Positions 30,079 through 43,135 of a stretch of DNA of 64,000 nt are shown in pieces. Below the pieces are notes generated by a model, which ran no database searches, was not told the origin of the DNA, and was given only the letters and a program-made list of their open reading frames with translations. How positions within the stretch are numbered: position 1 is the stretch's first letter; every line of letters starts with the position of its first letter. The position numbers and the translations under genes are program-made. The DNA is from Stomoxys calcitrans (Eukaryota; Arthropoda; Insecta; Diptera; Muscidae), in NCBI RefSeq assembly GCF_963082655.1, contig NC_081552.1, positions 67,129,465 to 67,193,464 of the forward strand, read 5' to 3'.

Positions 30079-31260
30079 ACAAGTAAAAGCGTGCTAAGTT
30101 CGGCCGGGCCGAATCTTATATACTCTCCACCATGGAGCGCATTTGTCAGTTCTTTTCCAGGCATCTCTTCTTAGGTAAAAAATGATATAAGAAAAGAAAG
30201 AAAGAAAAATCTGCTATTAGAGCGATATCAAGATATGATCCGGTTTAGACCACAATTGAATTATATGTTGGAGACCTGTGTAAAATGTCAGCCAATTCGA
30301 ATAAGAATTGCGCCCTTTGGGGGCTCAAAAAGTAAAATAGAGAGATCAATTTATATGGGAGCTGCATCGGGCTATAGACCGATTCAGACCATAATAAACA
30401 CGTATGTTGATGGTCATGAGAGGATCCGTCGTACAAAATTTCAGGCAAATCGGATAAGAATTGCGCTCTCTAGAGGCCCAAGAAGTCAAGACCCAAGATC
30501 GGTTTATATGGCAGCTATACCAGGTAATGGCCCGAATTGAACCATACTTAGCACAGTTGTTAGAAGTGATACTAAAACACTATGTGCAAAATTTCAGTCT
30601 AGTCGGATGTGAATTGCGCCCTCTAGAGGCTCAAGAATTCAAGACCCAATATCGGTTTATATGGCAGCTATATCAGGTTATAGACCGATTTGAACCACAC
30701 TTGGCACAGTTATTGAATATCGTAACAAAACACTTCGTGCAAAATTTCATCCCAATTGGGTAAGAATTGCGCACTCTAGAGGCTCAAGAAGTCAAGGCCC
30801 AAGATCGGTTTATATGACAGCTATATAAGGTTATGGACCGATTTGAACCATACTTGGCACAGTTGTTGGATATCATAACAAAACACGTCGTGCAAAATTT
30901 CATTCTAAACGGATAAGAATTGCGCACTCTAGAGCCTCAAGAAGTCAAGACCCAAGATCGGTTTATATGGCAGCTATATCAATACATGGACCGCTATTGC
31001 CCATTTACAATACCAACCGACCTACACTAATAAGAAGTATTTGTGCAAAATTTCAAGCGGCAAGCTTTACTCCTTCGGAAGTTAGCGTGCTTTCGACAGA
31101 CAGACGGACGGACGGACGGACGGACATGGCTAAATCGACATAAAATGTCGCGACGATCAAAAATATATATGCTTTATAGGGTCTCGGACGAATATTTCGA
31201 GTAGTTACAATCAGAATGACGAAATTAGTATACCCCCATCTTATGGTGGAGGGTATAAAA
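30079..31260 (-). mobile_element. DINE-like Helentron, family A, complete
   Basis: Reverse orientation from CAAGTAAAAGCGTGCTAAG, TTCGGCCGGGCCGAA and TATACTCTCCACCATGG through about five monomers. It ends with a (GACG)n run GACAGACGGACGGACGG, the core and GGTGGAGGGTATAAAAA. Confidence 0.9.
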
Positions 31261-31724
31261 AGAATTAAAACAATATTTGAAGAACTTTTATTTTGATTCA
31301 CCTTTCATATATGTATGTAAGTTTCTCTGGGCAGTTAGGAAGATTTGTGCGATAATTAAGTAGAAATATACTTTATAGGGTCGGCAATGAATATTTCAAT
31401 ATGTTGTAAAGGGATTGACAATATAATTATGAAGACTTATCGTATGGAAGTTAAAATATTTCTTCACTGTTGTCGCTTATTAATATGTGTGCGGTGTTTT
31501 ATGAAGTAATGCAGAAATATAAATAACCAAGCCCACCACATATTTATAACAAGCAACGGCGCTGATATTCAAGTTCAGTGGCAACTCTCCAAATTGGACA
31601 AAAATTATAAATGTAAAAAAATATGCGTAAATTCGGATGTATATAAGAATACTAGTATTGTAATACGTCATAATAGTGGTAGAGCTACAAAATTATGTAG
31701 AAATTTTGTAACTTGTATTTTTGT
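31261..31724. other. Unassigned AT-rich spacer
   Basis: Contains a short DINE core scrap (ACTTTATAGGGTCGGCAATG near 31370) but no gene. Confidence 0.4.
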
Positions 31725-32134
<410 letters not shown>

Positions 32135-32339
32135 TAAATATATACGAAAATAGTATATCGTTTGACAAACAATTTAACAATATAAGTGTCTTTATCTGAA
32201 TCCCATATCATTGGTCTACGAATTTAAGTATGGATGTAAAGAGTACTCCATTCTTAAAATACTTCATTTCAGACCGATATTCTCATCATGTCTTAGCCCT
32301 AAAACAATATCATCATAGTGCTCTTCTCTCATTAATTGA

Positions 32340-32900
32340 GAGGAAGTTACAGGATGAGGCGTGCCCCAAAAACATGGCCCCAAAATTGGTTATCAAATTC
32401 GTTTTCTAATCTCAAATACCTTTCATTTGAGCTACATATTGAGATGGTCGAACAATTTTCACCCTTTGGGGGGTGTTTTGGGGAGGGGGTGATGCCTTAA
32501 ACACAGGGTCCTACATTAGGATTTTAAATACGTTTTCTACTCCCAAATACCTTTATTCTACATTCAAATACCTTTTATTTAAGCCCAATATTGCCATGGT
32601 CAGTAAATAAGTCCTGTTTGAGAGGTGTTTTTGGGAAGGGGTGGACTTCAAGAAACTTTGTTCCAAATTGGAATATCAGATTCGTATTCTACTCGCAAAT
32701 ACCTTTCATTTGAGTCCCATATTACCATGGTCGGGTGTTTTGGTGGTTGGGGTGGTCCCCCAAACACTTGGTCCGACAATTAAATATCAGATACGTTTTC
32801 TAATCTTAAATACCTTTCATTTGAGTCCCATATTGTCGTGATTGGTGTATATATATATTTGTTAGGTTTTGGGATGGGGATTAATTGGATCAAACAATTT
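32340..32900 (+). repeat. Family C tandem array
   Basis: About four monomers with AATACCTTTCATTTGAG, CCATATTGCCATGGTC and GGTGTTTTGGG. It starts near AGGATGAGGCGTGCCCC and fades near 32900. Confidence 0.7.
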
Positions 32901-33008
32901 CAGTTGAAGACTGCCAGATGACGGTAATTTAAATGTTAGTGCTACTCGCTTAGAGTGGATCATATGGTTGTCTATGAATGACTATCCTATTAAAAAGTCA
33001 CCACTTAG

Positions 33009-33970
33009 TTTTTTTTATACCCACCATCGAAGGATGAGCGTATATTCATTTTGTCATTCCGTTTGCAACATATCGAAATATCCATTTCCGACCCTATAAA
33101 GTATATATATTCTTGATCAGCGTAAAAATCTAAGTGATTTAGACATGTCCGTCCGTCTGTCTTTCTGTCTGTTGAAATCACGATACAATCTTTAAAATAG
33201 ATATATTGAGCTGAAACTTTGCACAGATTCTTTTTTTGTCCATAAGCAGGTTAAGTTCGAAGATGGTCTATATCGAACTATATATTGATATAGCCCCCAT
33301 ATAGACCGATCCGCCGATTCAGGGTCTAAGGCCCATAAAAGCCACATTTATTATCCGAAAGACGCATTTATTGTCCGATGTCGCCGAAATTTGGGACAGT
33401 GAGTTAAGTTAAGCCCCTTGACATACTTCTGCAATATGGCACAGATCGGTCCAGATTTGGAAGCCGCCATATAGACCGGTATCACGGTTTTAGGTTTTGT
33501 GTCTATAAAAGGCGCATTTATTGTCTGATTTCGCTGAAATGTGAGACAGTAACTTTAGTTAGGCTCTTCGACGTCCTTCTTTAATTTGGCCCAGATCGGT
33601 CCAGATTTGAATGGATTAAAGGTTTTAGGCTCATAAACGGCGCATTTATTATCCGATTTTGAAAAAACTTGGGACAGTGCTCTGTGTTAGGGTCTTCAAC
33701 ATTTTTCTGCAACTTGGCCCAAATCGAAGATGGTGCAACTTGGCCCAAATCGGTCCAGATTTGGATATAGCTGCCATGTAGACCAATATCTCGATTTAAA
33801 GTCTTGGCCCCATAAAAGGCGCATTTATAATCCGATTTCACTGAATTTTGACAAAGTTACTTATGCCAGACATCCGTGTCGTATATGGTTCATATCGGTT
33901 TATTTTAAGATATAGCTACTAAAATGATCACTAGTTTGCTATGCACAATTGAACAATTGAATTGTACTTG
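33009..33970 (+). mobile_element. DINE-like Helentron, family B, 5' part of a chimera
   Basis: TTTTTTATACCCACCATCG, the core, GTCCGTCCGTCTGTC and about five family B monomers. The copy loses its own 3' end near 33970. Confidence 0.8.
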
Positions 33971-33974
33971 TAAG

Positions 33975-34092
33975 GGGTGATTTCACCAACCAAAAGCCCA
34001 CCAAATGAACATATTAGCCGACCATGGCTATATGGGACTCAATTGATGCAATTTGGGAGTAGATTAGGAAAAAATGATTCAAATTTGTGTTA
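33975..34092. repeat. Family C scrap at chimera junction
   Basis: CGACCATGGCTATATGGGAC, TCAATTGATGCAATTTGGGA and GTAGATTAGG read as a reversed family C monomer. Confidence 0.5.
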
Positions 34093-34663
34093 AGAGTATT
34101 GAGGTGTAATGTTCTGTTATGACTTCTAACAACTGTGCTAAGTACGGTCCAAATTAGTCTATAACTTGATATTGCTGCCATATAAACCGATCTCCCGATT
34201 TGAATTCTTGAGCCATTACAAGCCACAATCTTTGTCACATTTGTCTAAAATTTTGTAAGTAGTGTTCTGTTAAAACTAACTACGGTCCGAATCTGTCTAT
34301 AACTTGGTATAGCTCCCATATAAACCGATCTCCCGTTTCGACTTCTTGAGTCCTCAAAACCCGCGATTTTTGTCCGATTTTACTGAAATGTTGTATGCGG
34401 CGTTCTGTTACAACTTTCAACAACTGTGCCACATACAGTCCAAATCAGTCTATACCCTGATGTAGCTCTCATGTAAACCAGCCTCTCGACCATCCTTATT
34501 TGGTTTCTAGAAGCTTCAATTTTTGCTGGTTTGACAGAAGTTTGGTATGTAGAATAAAATTAAGCCCTTCAACTAAATTTATTTTGCATAAATTTTTAGC
34601 AGAATCCATGGTGGTGGGTTCCCAAAATTCGACCCGGCCGAACTTAGGACGCTTTTACTTGTT
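34093..34663 (+). mobile_element. DINE-like Helentron, family A', 3' part
   Basis: About three monomers (CATATAAACCGATCTCCCG) lead into CCATGGTGGTGGGTTCCCAA, the palindrome-like TTCGACCCGGCCGAA and CTTTTACTTGTT. The GGGTTCCCAAAATTCG end marks a subtype also seen in reverse at 43136 and, diverged, at 51070. Confidence 0.75.
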
Positions 34664-34728
34664 GGTATTAATCTGCGTGTATTGGACTATAAAAACTATT
34701 TAATATTATATACAGTAAGTATTACATT

Positions 34729-36588
34729 TTTCTACCCACCACCGAAGGATGAGGGGTATATTCATTTTGTTTTATTTCGTTTGCAACACATCGAAATATC
34801 CATTTCCGACCCTATAAAGTATATATATTCTTGATCAGCGTAAAAATCTAAGACGATCTAGACATGTCCGTCCGTCTGTCCGTCTGTCTGTTGAAATCAC
34901 GCTACAGTCTTCAAAAATAGAGATATTCAGCTGAAATTTTCCGCCGATTCAGGGTCTTAGGCCCATAAAAGCCACATTTATTATCCGATTTTGTTGAAAT
35001 TTGGGACAGTGAGTTGTGTTAGGCCCTTCGACATCCTTCGTCAATTTGGCCCAGATCGGCCCAGATTTGGATATAGCTGCCATATAGACCGATCTTCGCA
35101 TTTAGGGTCTTAGGCCCATAAAAGCCACATTTATTATCCGATTTTACTGAAATTTAAGACAACGAGTTGTGTAAGGCCCCTCGACATCCTTCGTCAATTT
35201 GGCCCAGATCGGTCCAGATTTGGATATAGCTGCCATATAGACCGATCCTCCGATTTAGGGTCTTAGGCCCATAAAAGCCACATTTATTATCCGATTTTGC
35301 TGAAATTCGGGACATTGAGTTGTGTTAGGCCCTTCGACATCCTCCGTTAATTTGGCCCAGATCGGGTTAGAATTGGATATAGCTGCCATATAGACCGATC
35401 CTCCGATTTAGGGTCTTAGACCCATAAAAGCTACATTAATTATCCGATTTTGCTGAAATTTGGGACAGTGAGTTATGTTAGGCCCTTCGACATTCTCCGT
35501 CAATTTGGCTCAGATCGGTTCAGATTTGGATATAGCTGCCATATAGCCCGATCCTCCGATTAAGGGTCTTAGGCCCATAAAAGCCACATTTATTATCCGA
35601 TTTTGCTGAAATTTAGAAAAGTAAGTTGTCTTAGGCCCTTCGACATCCTCCGTCTATATGGCTTAGATCGGTTCAGATTTGGATATAGCTGCCATATAGA
35701 CAGATCCGCCGATTAAGGGTCTTAGGCCCATAAAAGCCACATTTATTATCCGATTTTGCTGAAATTTAGAAAAGTAAGTTGTCTTAGGCCCTTCGACATC
35801 CTCCATCTATATGGCTCAGATCGGTTCAGATTTGGATATAGCTGTCATATAGCCCGATCCTCCGATTAATGGTCTTAGGCCCATAAAAGCCACATTTATT
35901 ATCCGATTTTGCTGAAATTTAGAAAAGTAAGTTATCTTAGGCCCTTCGACATTCTCCGTCCATATGGCTTAGATCGGTTCAGATTTGGATATAGCTGCCA
36001 TATAGACAGATCCTCCGATTAAGGGTCACAGGCCCATAAAAAGCTTTATTTATTTTTCGATTTTGCTGAAATTTGGGACAGTACGTTGTCTTAAGCCCCT
36101 CGACATTCTCCGTCAATATGGCTTAGATCGGTTCAGATTGGAGTATAGCTGCCATATAGAGCGATCCTCCAGTTTAGGGTCTTAGGCCCATAACAGCCAC
36201 ATTTATTATCCAATTTTGCGTAAATTTGGGACAGTGAGTTGTGTTATCTCCTTCAACATCCTCCGTCAATTTGGCTCAGATCTGCACTGAAATTTGACAC
36301 ACTGACTTATTTTATGCTTTTCGACATCCGTGTCGTATATAGTTCAAATCGGTTTATTTTTAGATATAGCTACTAAAAAGACCAATATTTTGTTATATAC
36401 AATTGAACAATGACTTTTACTTATTAGTATTTGGTCCAAATCGGAGCATATATTGATATAGCTATATATATATATATATAGGTATGAGTTTTGCACCGGA
36501 TTTTGACGAAAGATGGTTTCCATATATATCCGAGGTGGTGGGTATCCAAAGTTCGGCCCGGCCGAACTTAACGCCTTTTTACTTGTTA
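34729..36588 (+). mobile_element. DINE-like Helentron, family B, complete
   Basis: TTTTTCTACCCACCACCG, the core and GTCCGTCCGTCTGTCCGTC come first. About ten monomers follow (GCCATATAGACCGATCCTCC, CCATAAAAGCCACATTTATT), then GAGGTGGTGGGTATCC, TTCGGCCCGGCCGAA and TTTTTACTTGTT. A short TA run lies at 36463. Confidence 0.9.
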
Positions 36589-36589
36589 G

Positions 36590-37130
36590 ATTTGTTGTCA
36601 CTATGAGATGCTACCTGACTTTTTAAAATGGAGTATTTTTCAATATACTCTATTCTTTTCATGAAATATTTTTTAAATACGATAATTTCTTAATATTTGT
36701 AACTTGAGATTGCACTTGATTTAAAGCTACAAAGAATACCTTTCATGTGTATATTTATATTGACGATTTATTTTTAGTGACATACTGCTAATAAAATCAA
36801 CAGCAAAAATTTAGAAAAAACGTAATATATTCTGGGGTATTATTCGTAGAAAACGGCGTTTTAGTTAAAACTATACTTTGCATGAAAAAGGCAAATTAAA
36901 TATGTGATGCTAGTGTTGAATTTTTTATGTTAAACAAGAAGTGCTAAACTATGTGAACTGGTTTGACCATTACATTACTTTAAACAAGATGCGCATTTTG
37001 GATCTTTAAACAATCGCATTTAAGTGGGACATCGCCCACAACAATCATGCATGCTGGAAGCAACTGTGTATGCTAATGCCACGATGGCTTTAATTTACAC
37101 TATTGCATCCGGGGTGTAATATTTTTTGCT
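36590..37130. other. Unassigned spacer
   Basis: AT-rich, no supported ORF or repeat terminus. Confidence 0.4.
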
Positions 37131-37700
37131 GGGCTCCTTAAGACACCTCAAATATATCATTTGACCCATAATGACAATGTGGGACTCAAATGAAATGTAC
37201 TTGAGAGTTGAAAAGGAATCCAGTTTTGGGTCCAAGTGTTTGTGGGTAAGCCCCAAAGCACTTACTTCCCGAACATATCAATATGGGACTAGAATGAAAG
37301 GTTTTTGGGAGTAAAAAAACGAATTTGATACCTATTTATAGGGCAAAGAGGCTAATTGCCAGCCCCAGCTCCAAAACGCCCTTCAAACATATTTTTGTCG
37401 ACCAGGGCGATTTTGGGCTTAAATGAAAGGTATTTGGGAGCAGAGCACGAATTTAACACCCATAATTGACCGAAATATCTGAGGAATACCAAAAAGCACT
37501 CCCCGTCAAATCGATATATAGACCAATCACGACAACATAGGGCTCAAATGAAACAGGACTTATTTATAGCGCTAAGCTTATATGTATTTAAGGACCAACT
37601 GTCTGAGTGGCCAACTCACTCCCAAAATGCAAACAGAACATATTTAACAACTACAATATATGAGTTCAAAGAAAGGTATAAGGGCGTAGAGCAAAAATAT
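37131..37700 (-). repeat. Family C tandem array, reverse orientation
   Basis: About four monomers with CAATGTGGGACTCAAATGAA and GGGCTCAAATGAAA-type phrases and CCCCAAAGCAC blocks. Confidence 0.65.
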
Positions 37701-37725
37701 TCCATTTCATTTCATTAAAGAAAAT

Positions 37726-37965
37726 TGGCTAACTTCTCACATATCAATGAATGCTGTCCGATTCACGCTAATCGCAATGATAAAGACCTCCTTTTTATAG
37801 ACGAGCCCCAACGGCTTCCCGTAGTGCGACACCTCTATGCGGAGAAGTTTTCACATGACTCCTACGCATGGCAAAGTACCTCACACATGTCGGCAAAATT
37901 AGGAGGCGATAACCACATCTTAACATTTTTGCAATGTTCTCGCCAGTATTTGAACCCAGGATTTG
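37726..37965 (-). mobile_element. SINE, head-truncated
   Basis: In reverse it contains GACACTCC-free body phrases: TATAGACGAGCCCCAACGG, GTGCGACACCTCTATGCGG, GGCAAAGTACCTCACACATG and AATGTTCTCGCCAGTATTTG. These parallel the SINE at 55877-56155. The tRNA-like head breaks off just after the box B region (ATTTGAACCCAGG). Confidence 0.65.
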
Positions 37966-38003
37966 ACACGAATACGATATCCACATCCACGAAAGGTTCC
38001 TTA

Positions 38004-38064
38004 ATAAAACTAAACCAAAACAGGATTTATATATCGACCAATGCAATATGAGGCTATATATATA

Positions 38065-38115
<51 letters not shown>

Positions 38116-38155
38116 CATTGGTCAATATATAAATCATGTTTTGGTTTAGTTTTAC
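38004..38155. repeat. Foldback with 43-bp arms around a TA run
   Basis: AAACTAAACCAAAACAGGAT ... CGACCAATGCAATA (38004-38046) is inverted as TATTGCATTGGTCAATAT ... GTTTTGGTTTAGTTT (38112-38154). A TA run fills the loop. The arms differ at only about two positions, so it should extrude a cruciform readily. Confidence 0.85.
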
Positions 38156-38169
38156 TTTAACTTTTAAAA

Positions 38170-38607
38170 TTGCTGTTTATAAGAGCTCAAGAAGTCTAAT
38201 CGGGCGATCGGTTTATATGGGAGCTATATCAGGTTATAGACCAGTTTAGACCGTGCTTGGTTGGAAGTGATAGCAAAACACCACATGCTAAATTTCAGCC
38301 AAATCGCTCAAGAAGTCAAATCGGGAGATTGGTTTTTATCGGAACCATATCTAAATCTGAACCGATGTGGCCCATTTGCAACGACCTACACCGGTATTAA
38401 TTATCTGTGCAAAATTTCAAGCGGCTAGCTTTACGCGTTCGACCTACATCCTGATTTCGGCAGACGAGCGGACATGGCTATATCGATTCAGAACGACGAG
38501 ACAATCAAGAATATATATACTTTATGGAGTCTTAGACGAATAGTTGAAGGTGTTACAAACGGAATGACTAGATTAGTATACCCCCATCCTATGGTGGTGG
38601 GTATAAA
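38170..38607 (-). mobile_element. DINE-like Helentron, family A', 5' part
   Basis: Two to three monomers, a short GACGAGCGGAC remnant of the GTCY run, the core (GAATATATATACTTTATGG) and GGTGGTGGGTATAAAAA, in reverse orientation. Confidence 0.75.
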
Positions 38608-38887
38608 AAATAACTCGTGCTCAAGAAATTTGGCGCACCAATTTAGGCACAAAGTAACAGAAACTTTTAAATCAGTAACGAATTTTGATGGAAAGAGAAA
38701 AACAATGTGCTTTTTATTCATTATTTTGGGACCATTAAAACGAAATATAAAAAGTACATAAGTTTAAGTATACGAATTATCGTATTTTTATAAAATACAA
38801 AAAAAATTTTTTTTTTTTTTGGTTCGGTTGTAAAATCCAATATCCAAGGTGGTGGGTATTCAAAGTTAGGTCTGTTCGAATTCAATC

Positions 38888-39664
38888 ATTTAATACACTC
38901 CACCATAGGAGGGAACTATACCAATTTCGTCATTCCGTTTGTAACGCCCCATCCATCTAACCATGACCCTCCTCCCGTTCGATCGTCTTTCGAAAGCACG
39001 CTAACTTTCGTAGGAATAAAGCTAGACGCTTGAAACTTTCCACAAATACTTCTTATTAGTGTAGGTCGGTTGAGATTATAAATGGGCTATATTGACACAT
39101 GTTTTGATATAGCTGGGGCTAGGGGCCGCAATTATTAGCCGATTTTGCTGAAATTTTGCATAAAGTGTTTTATTATTTCTTGCAACAACTATGCCAAGTA
39201 CGATTTACCTCGGTTCATAACCTGATATAGCTGCCATATAAACCAACCTCCCGATTATACTTATTAAGCATTTAGAGGGCGCAATTCTTATCCGATTTGT
39301 ATAACACGTTATCCTATGACATTCAACATACATGTCAAATATGGTCTGAATCGGTCTATAGCCCGATATAGCTCCCATATAAACCGATCTCCCGATTTTA
39401 CTTCTTGAGCACCTAAAGGGTGCAATTCTTATCCTACTTGGCTGAAATTTTATATAATGACTTCTACTATGGTCTTTAACATTCAATTCATTTATGGTTC
39501 GAATCGGAGCATAAGTTAATATTTCTCCAATAGCAAAGTAATATTTATTTATTATATTTCCTTTGCCTAAAAAGAGATAACGGGCAAAGAACCCGACAAA
39601 TGTGACCCACGGTGGAGGGTATATAATATTCGGCACGGTCGAACTTAGCACGCTTTTACTTGTT
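38888..39664 (+). mobile_element. DINE-like Helentron, family A, with core deletion
   Basis: Starts TTAATACACTCCACCATAGG. The core lacks the AAAGTATATATATTC block and the GTCY run is reduced. Three monomers, GGTGGAGGGTATATAATA, TTCGGCACGGTCGAA and TTTTACTTGTT follow. Confidence 0.8.
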
Positions 39665-39895
39665 TAGCTTCTTCTACCTAAAAATCAATATCGAATATCC
39701 ATTCCCACTGTCTGCAATATATAAGGACTGCCTTTTATATTTCGGGATTGGACCTCCTTTGTGTTGCAATCTGCCAACTAACAGCTCTATGGTAAAGCTT
39801 GACATTTTTGAGGTTATACGTACTCAGAACGTTTTGACGTACTAGCGCTATTTGTGTTATTAACAGCAACTTAAAAAATTCATATCGGCCAAAAT

Positions 39896-40203
39896 ATGCA
39901 ATTAAATCGTGAAAATTTTCGTGCCATTCTTTTTTACAACTTTCGACGTGGATTAACTCAACAACGGTGTATCGATGAACTTAATTTAATTTTTGGGGAT
40001 GAAGCTTCATCAAGGACCAGTGTTTATCGATGGTCACCATACCATTCAACCGAGGTCGTAGTTCACTGCAAGACAAATTTGGTGACGGTCGTGCAAAATC
40101 AGTTGTTTTTCCAAAAACCATTTGATGCTGTGCGCCAACTGATATTGCAAGATCGTCATGTGACCTATCGTGAGATTGAGACAACCCTAGGCATTAGTGC
40201 CTA
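39896..40203 (+). pseudogene. mariner transposase N-terminal fragment
   Basis: 102 codons beginning MQLNRENFRAILFYNFRRGL, then CIDELNLIFGDEASSRTSVY, a mariner-type N-terminal helix-turn-helix region. It ends in VRQLILQDRHVTYREIETTL, the linker before the catalytic domain. The DDD domain is missing: the element is cut at about 40205 and family C repeats follow. A run of out-of-frame residues near 55-80 shows internal damage. The 5' TIR could not be placed. Confidence 0.8.
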
Positions 40204-40209
40204 AAACTG

Positions 40210-41907
40210 ATGTTTGTGGGGTATTTTGGGAAAGGGGTAGACCCCCAGAAAATTGGTCCCGAAAATGGGTTTCAATTCTTGCTCTACCCCCCAAATACCT
40301 TTCATTAAAGCTCCACGTTGACATAGTCGGTAAATATTCCCGATTTAGGGGTGTTTTGGGGATTGGGGTTGTCCCGCTAGCACTTGGTCCGACAATTGGA
40401 TATCAGATACGTTTTCTTATCCTAAATCCCTTTCATTTGACACCCATATTGTCGTGATTGGTCAAAATATGTGTTTGGTAGGTTTTAGGGAGGGGCGGCC
40501 CCTCTAGATACCTCATTCGAAATTTGGATACCAAATTTTTATTTTTAGAGTACTATATGAGATCACACAAAATTTCGCTTAAATCGCACCACCCATCAAC
40601 GTGCTCTACTCTCATATATCTATATATCATTTATTTGAACCCCATATTGCCATTGCCCTCAAAATTGGATATCAAATCTCATTTAAACTCCTTATTGCAA
40701 AAATCAGGGGTATTGGCCCTAAAAACTATGAATATTTAGTTCCACTCTCTTCAAGACCCAAATTGTCTTGGTGAGCAAATACGTCCTATTTGGGGGTTGT
40801 TATGGTGTTGGGACGTCCGCTAGACAGTTGGGCGCCCAAATATAGATATCAGATATGTGGTCTACTCCCTCATACCTTAAATTTGGGCCCCATATCTCCA
40901 TAGTTGACAAATATGACCGGCTTGGGGGTGTTTTGGAGGATGGGCGGCCACTCAGTGAGTTGGCCTTGAAAATATATATCGGACCCTCTTATTTGAGCCT
41001 CATATTGCAATAGTCAGAAAATACTTACTATATTGGTGGTGTTGTGGGGGTGGCGTGGCCCCATAGACACTTTTCCCGAATATTGATATCAAATTCGTGA
41101 TTTACTCCCAAAGGCCTTTCATTTGAGCCTAATATTGCTATGGTCGTAAATTTGTCCCCATTGGGGGATGTTTTTAGTGAAAAGCGGCCCCCAAACACTT
41201 GGTCCCATATTTGGATATCAGATTCGTATTCTACTTGAAAATACCTTTTATTTAAGCCCTATATTCCCATGGTCAGTAAATAATTCCAGTTTGGGGGGTG
41301 TTTTGGGAAAGGGGTGGACCCCTTAGAAACGTGGTCCCACTTTTGGTTATCAGATTCGTATTCTTCTCGTAAATTCCTTTCATTTGAGTCCCATATTGCC
41401 ATAGTCCGTAAATATGTCCGATTTAGGGGTGTTTTGGGGCTTGGGGTTGTTCCGCTAGCACTTGGTCCGACAATTGGATATCAGATACGTTTTCTTATCC
41501 TAAATACCTTTCATTTGACACCCATATTGTCGTGATTGGTCAAAATATGTGTTTGGTAGGTTTTAGGGAGGGGCGGCCCCCCTAGATACCCCATACGAAA
41601 TTTGGATACCAAATTTTTATTTTTAGAGTACTATATGAGATCACACAAAATTTCGCTTAAATCGCACCACCCATCTCCGAGATCTGGCATTTCTGAAAAT
41701 TAGGGTAAGGGGGAGGGTCCGTCCCCCTTCAGATGTAAAAAAATGTAGTACCCTATTTTCAGCACGGGGTCATTATACACCATCTGTGAAAATTTCAAGA
41801 AAATCGGTTCGGCCGTTTCTGAGTCTATAGGGAACACACAAACATACAAACAAACAAACCTAAATATAAACAAACACAAATTTATTTTATTTATATAAGA
41901 TTCCATT
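40210..41907 (+). repeat. Family C element, forward, with 3' terminal module
   Basis: About twelve monomers, spaced about 131-132 bp (CATTTGA at 41249, 41381 and 41512). They end in the module CATCTGTGAAAATTTCAAGA, ATCGGTTCGGCCGTTTCTGA, a CAAACAAACAAAC run and TTTATATAAGATTCC. A 260-bp block is repeated with 1078-bp spacing (40328 and 41406 regions), showing higher-order duplication. Confidence 0.75.
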
Positions 41908-42960
41908 CAAGTTTAATCATTCTAAATACAATACAGGATATTATGTTCTGGTTATAAGCTGTATCAAAAATACGTTGGACATTTTTATAGCTACTAGTTC
42001 AACAAAAGGTATGGTGTAGAAAGTGTCTAATTTTCATCATCTCTGACACCACATATCAGCTATTCAATGCAACTTTGGCTGATAAATTCTATCTTATGTA
42101 AGCACTCCCAAGCACTTGTATACAACACGCGTTGATACCTAAATTGACAGTACTTAAATAGGTTGAAAATTATGAGCATATTTGTCAACGAAGCAAAGTA
42201 AAAGCAACAACAAAACTCATTTCAAGATTGAAACGGAATGATATTGTTAGAGTGATGCAAATTCTGAACACCCCACTTTCAAGCCCAACAATTTTAGTTC
42301 ATATTGAGAGGTTAATTGCGTTTCATTTTTGCAAACATCAGGAGGGAATTTTGCCAACGAATGGCATTGCAAGTTGCTGTGCCACATTGCGTATGAGTAT
42401 CAATACCGCACTTTGATGTTTGATTGCGTATACGCCAATCCGTACTTTATGAATTAGGCAACAATGAATTTGGCTTTCGCTTCACAATGTCGTTATGGAA
42501 ATGTGTAATTTGTCTCAGTTGGAGCCTATTCGCTGAAAAGGAAACGGAACGAATTTACAAAGTCAAAATGTAGATATGGTTCTGAGAGAAAATCCCCCTC
42601 AATCATTTGGTAATTGTTTAAGGCCTTTAAGGCCGAATACTGCAAATGATGGATGGCTGACAAATAAAATGGATTTCTCTATTGTTAATTTAAAATTGTA
42701 TTGTATTGTTGTTTCTTTTGTGGATTTTAATATGCCGCTAAATTGTAACAAATGACAGTGATAGAGAAATTGAAATTGTAATTGCTGATTGTATTTGTTG
42801 CGGGAATTCGAACGAGGAACAAGCTATGTAGAGGAAATGTCAAAAAGTTCTTATTTCGTATTATAAATACGAAATAAGTAAATCAATTACTAAAGTCTCA
42901 AACGAACTTTGGAGCTAATTGATGGAGCAAAGAAGATATCACTCATAAACAAAAAGTTAA
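41908..42960. other. Unique DNA, no supported gene
   Basis: About 1 kb with few repeats. The 62-codon ORF at 42228 has no recognisable domain. It reads like host intergenic or intronic sequence. Confidence 0.4.
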
Positions 42961-42967
42961 TGAATGT

Positions 42968-43135
42968 TGCAAACACTGTCTGCTGAATATTAGTAGCTAA
43001 GTTTGCTGCTGTTGTAGCAGTAGTTCAGCTACTACAGTAGAAACACTGTAATTTCAGAGAAGCAGGCTTAAAGGTAAATAGCCTGTTGATTGCTGAAAAT
43101 GACTACTGCTTAATTATAAAGGGGATATCAGAAGA
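42968..43135. repeat. Dispersed repeat copy 2 (GCAAACACTGTCTGCT family)
   Basis: Matches 17046-17188 but with an extra segment TGTTGTAGCAGTAGTTCAGC TACTACAG that is itself partly palindromic (AGCAGTAGTTCAGCTACTAC). Confidence 0.5.
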
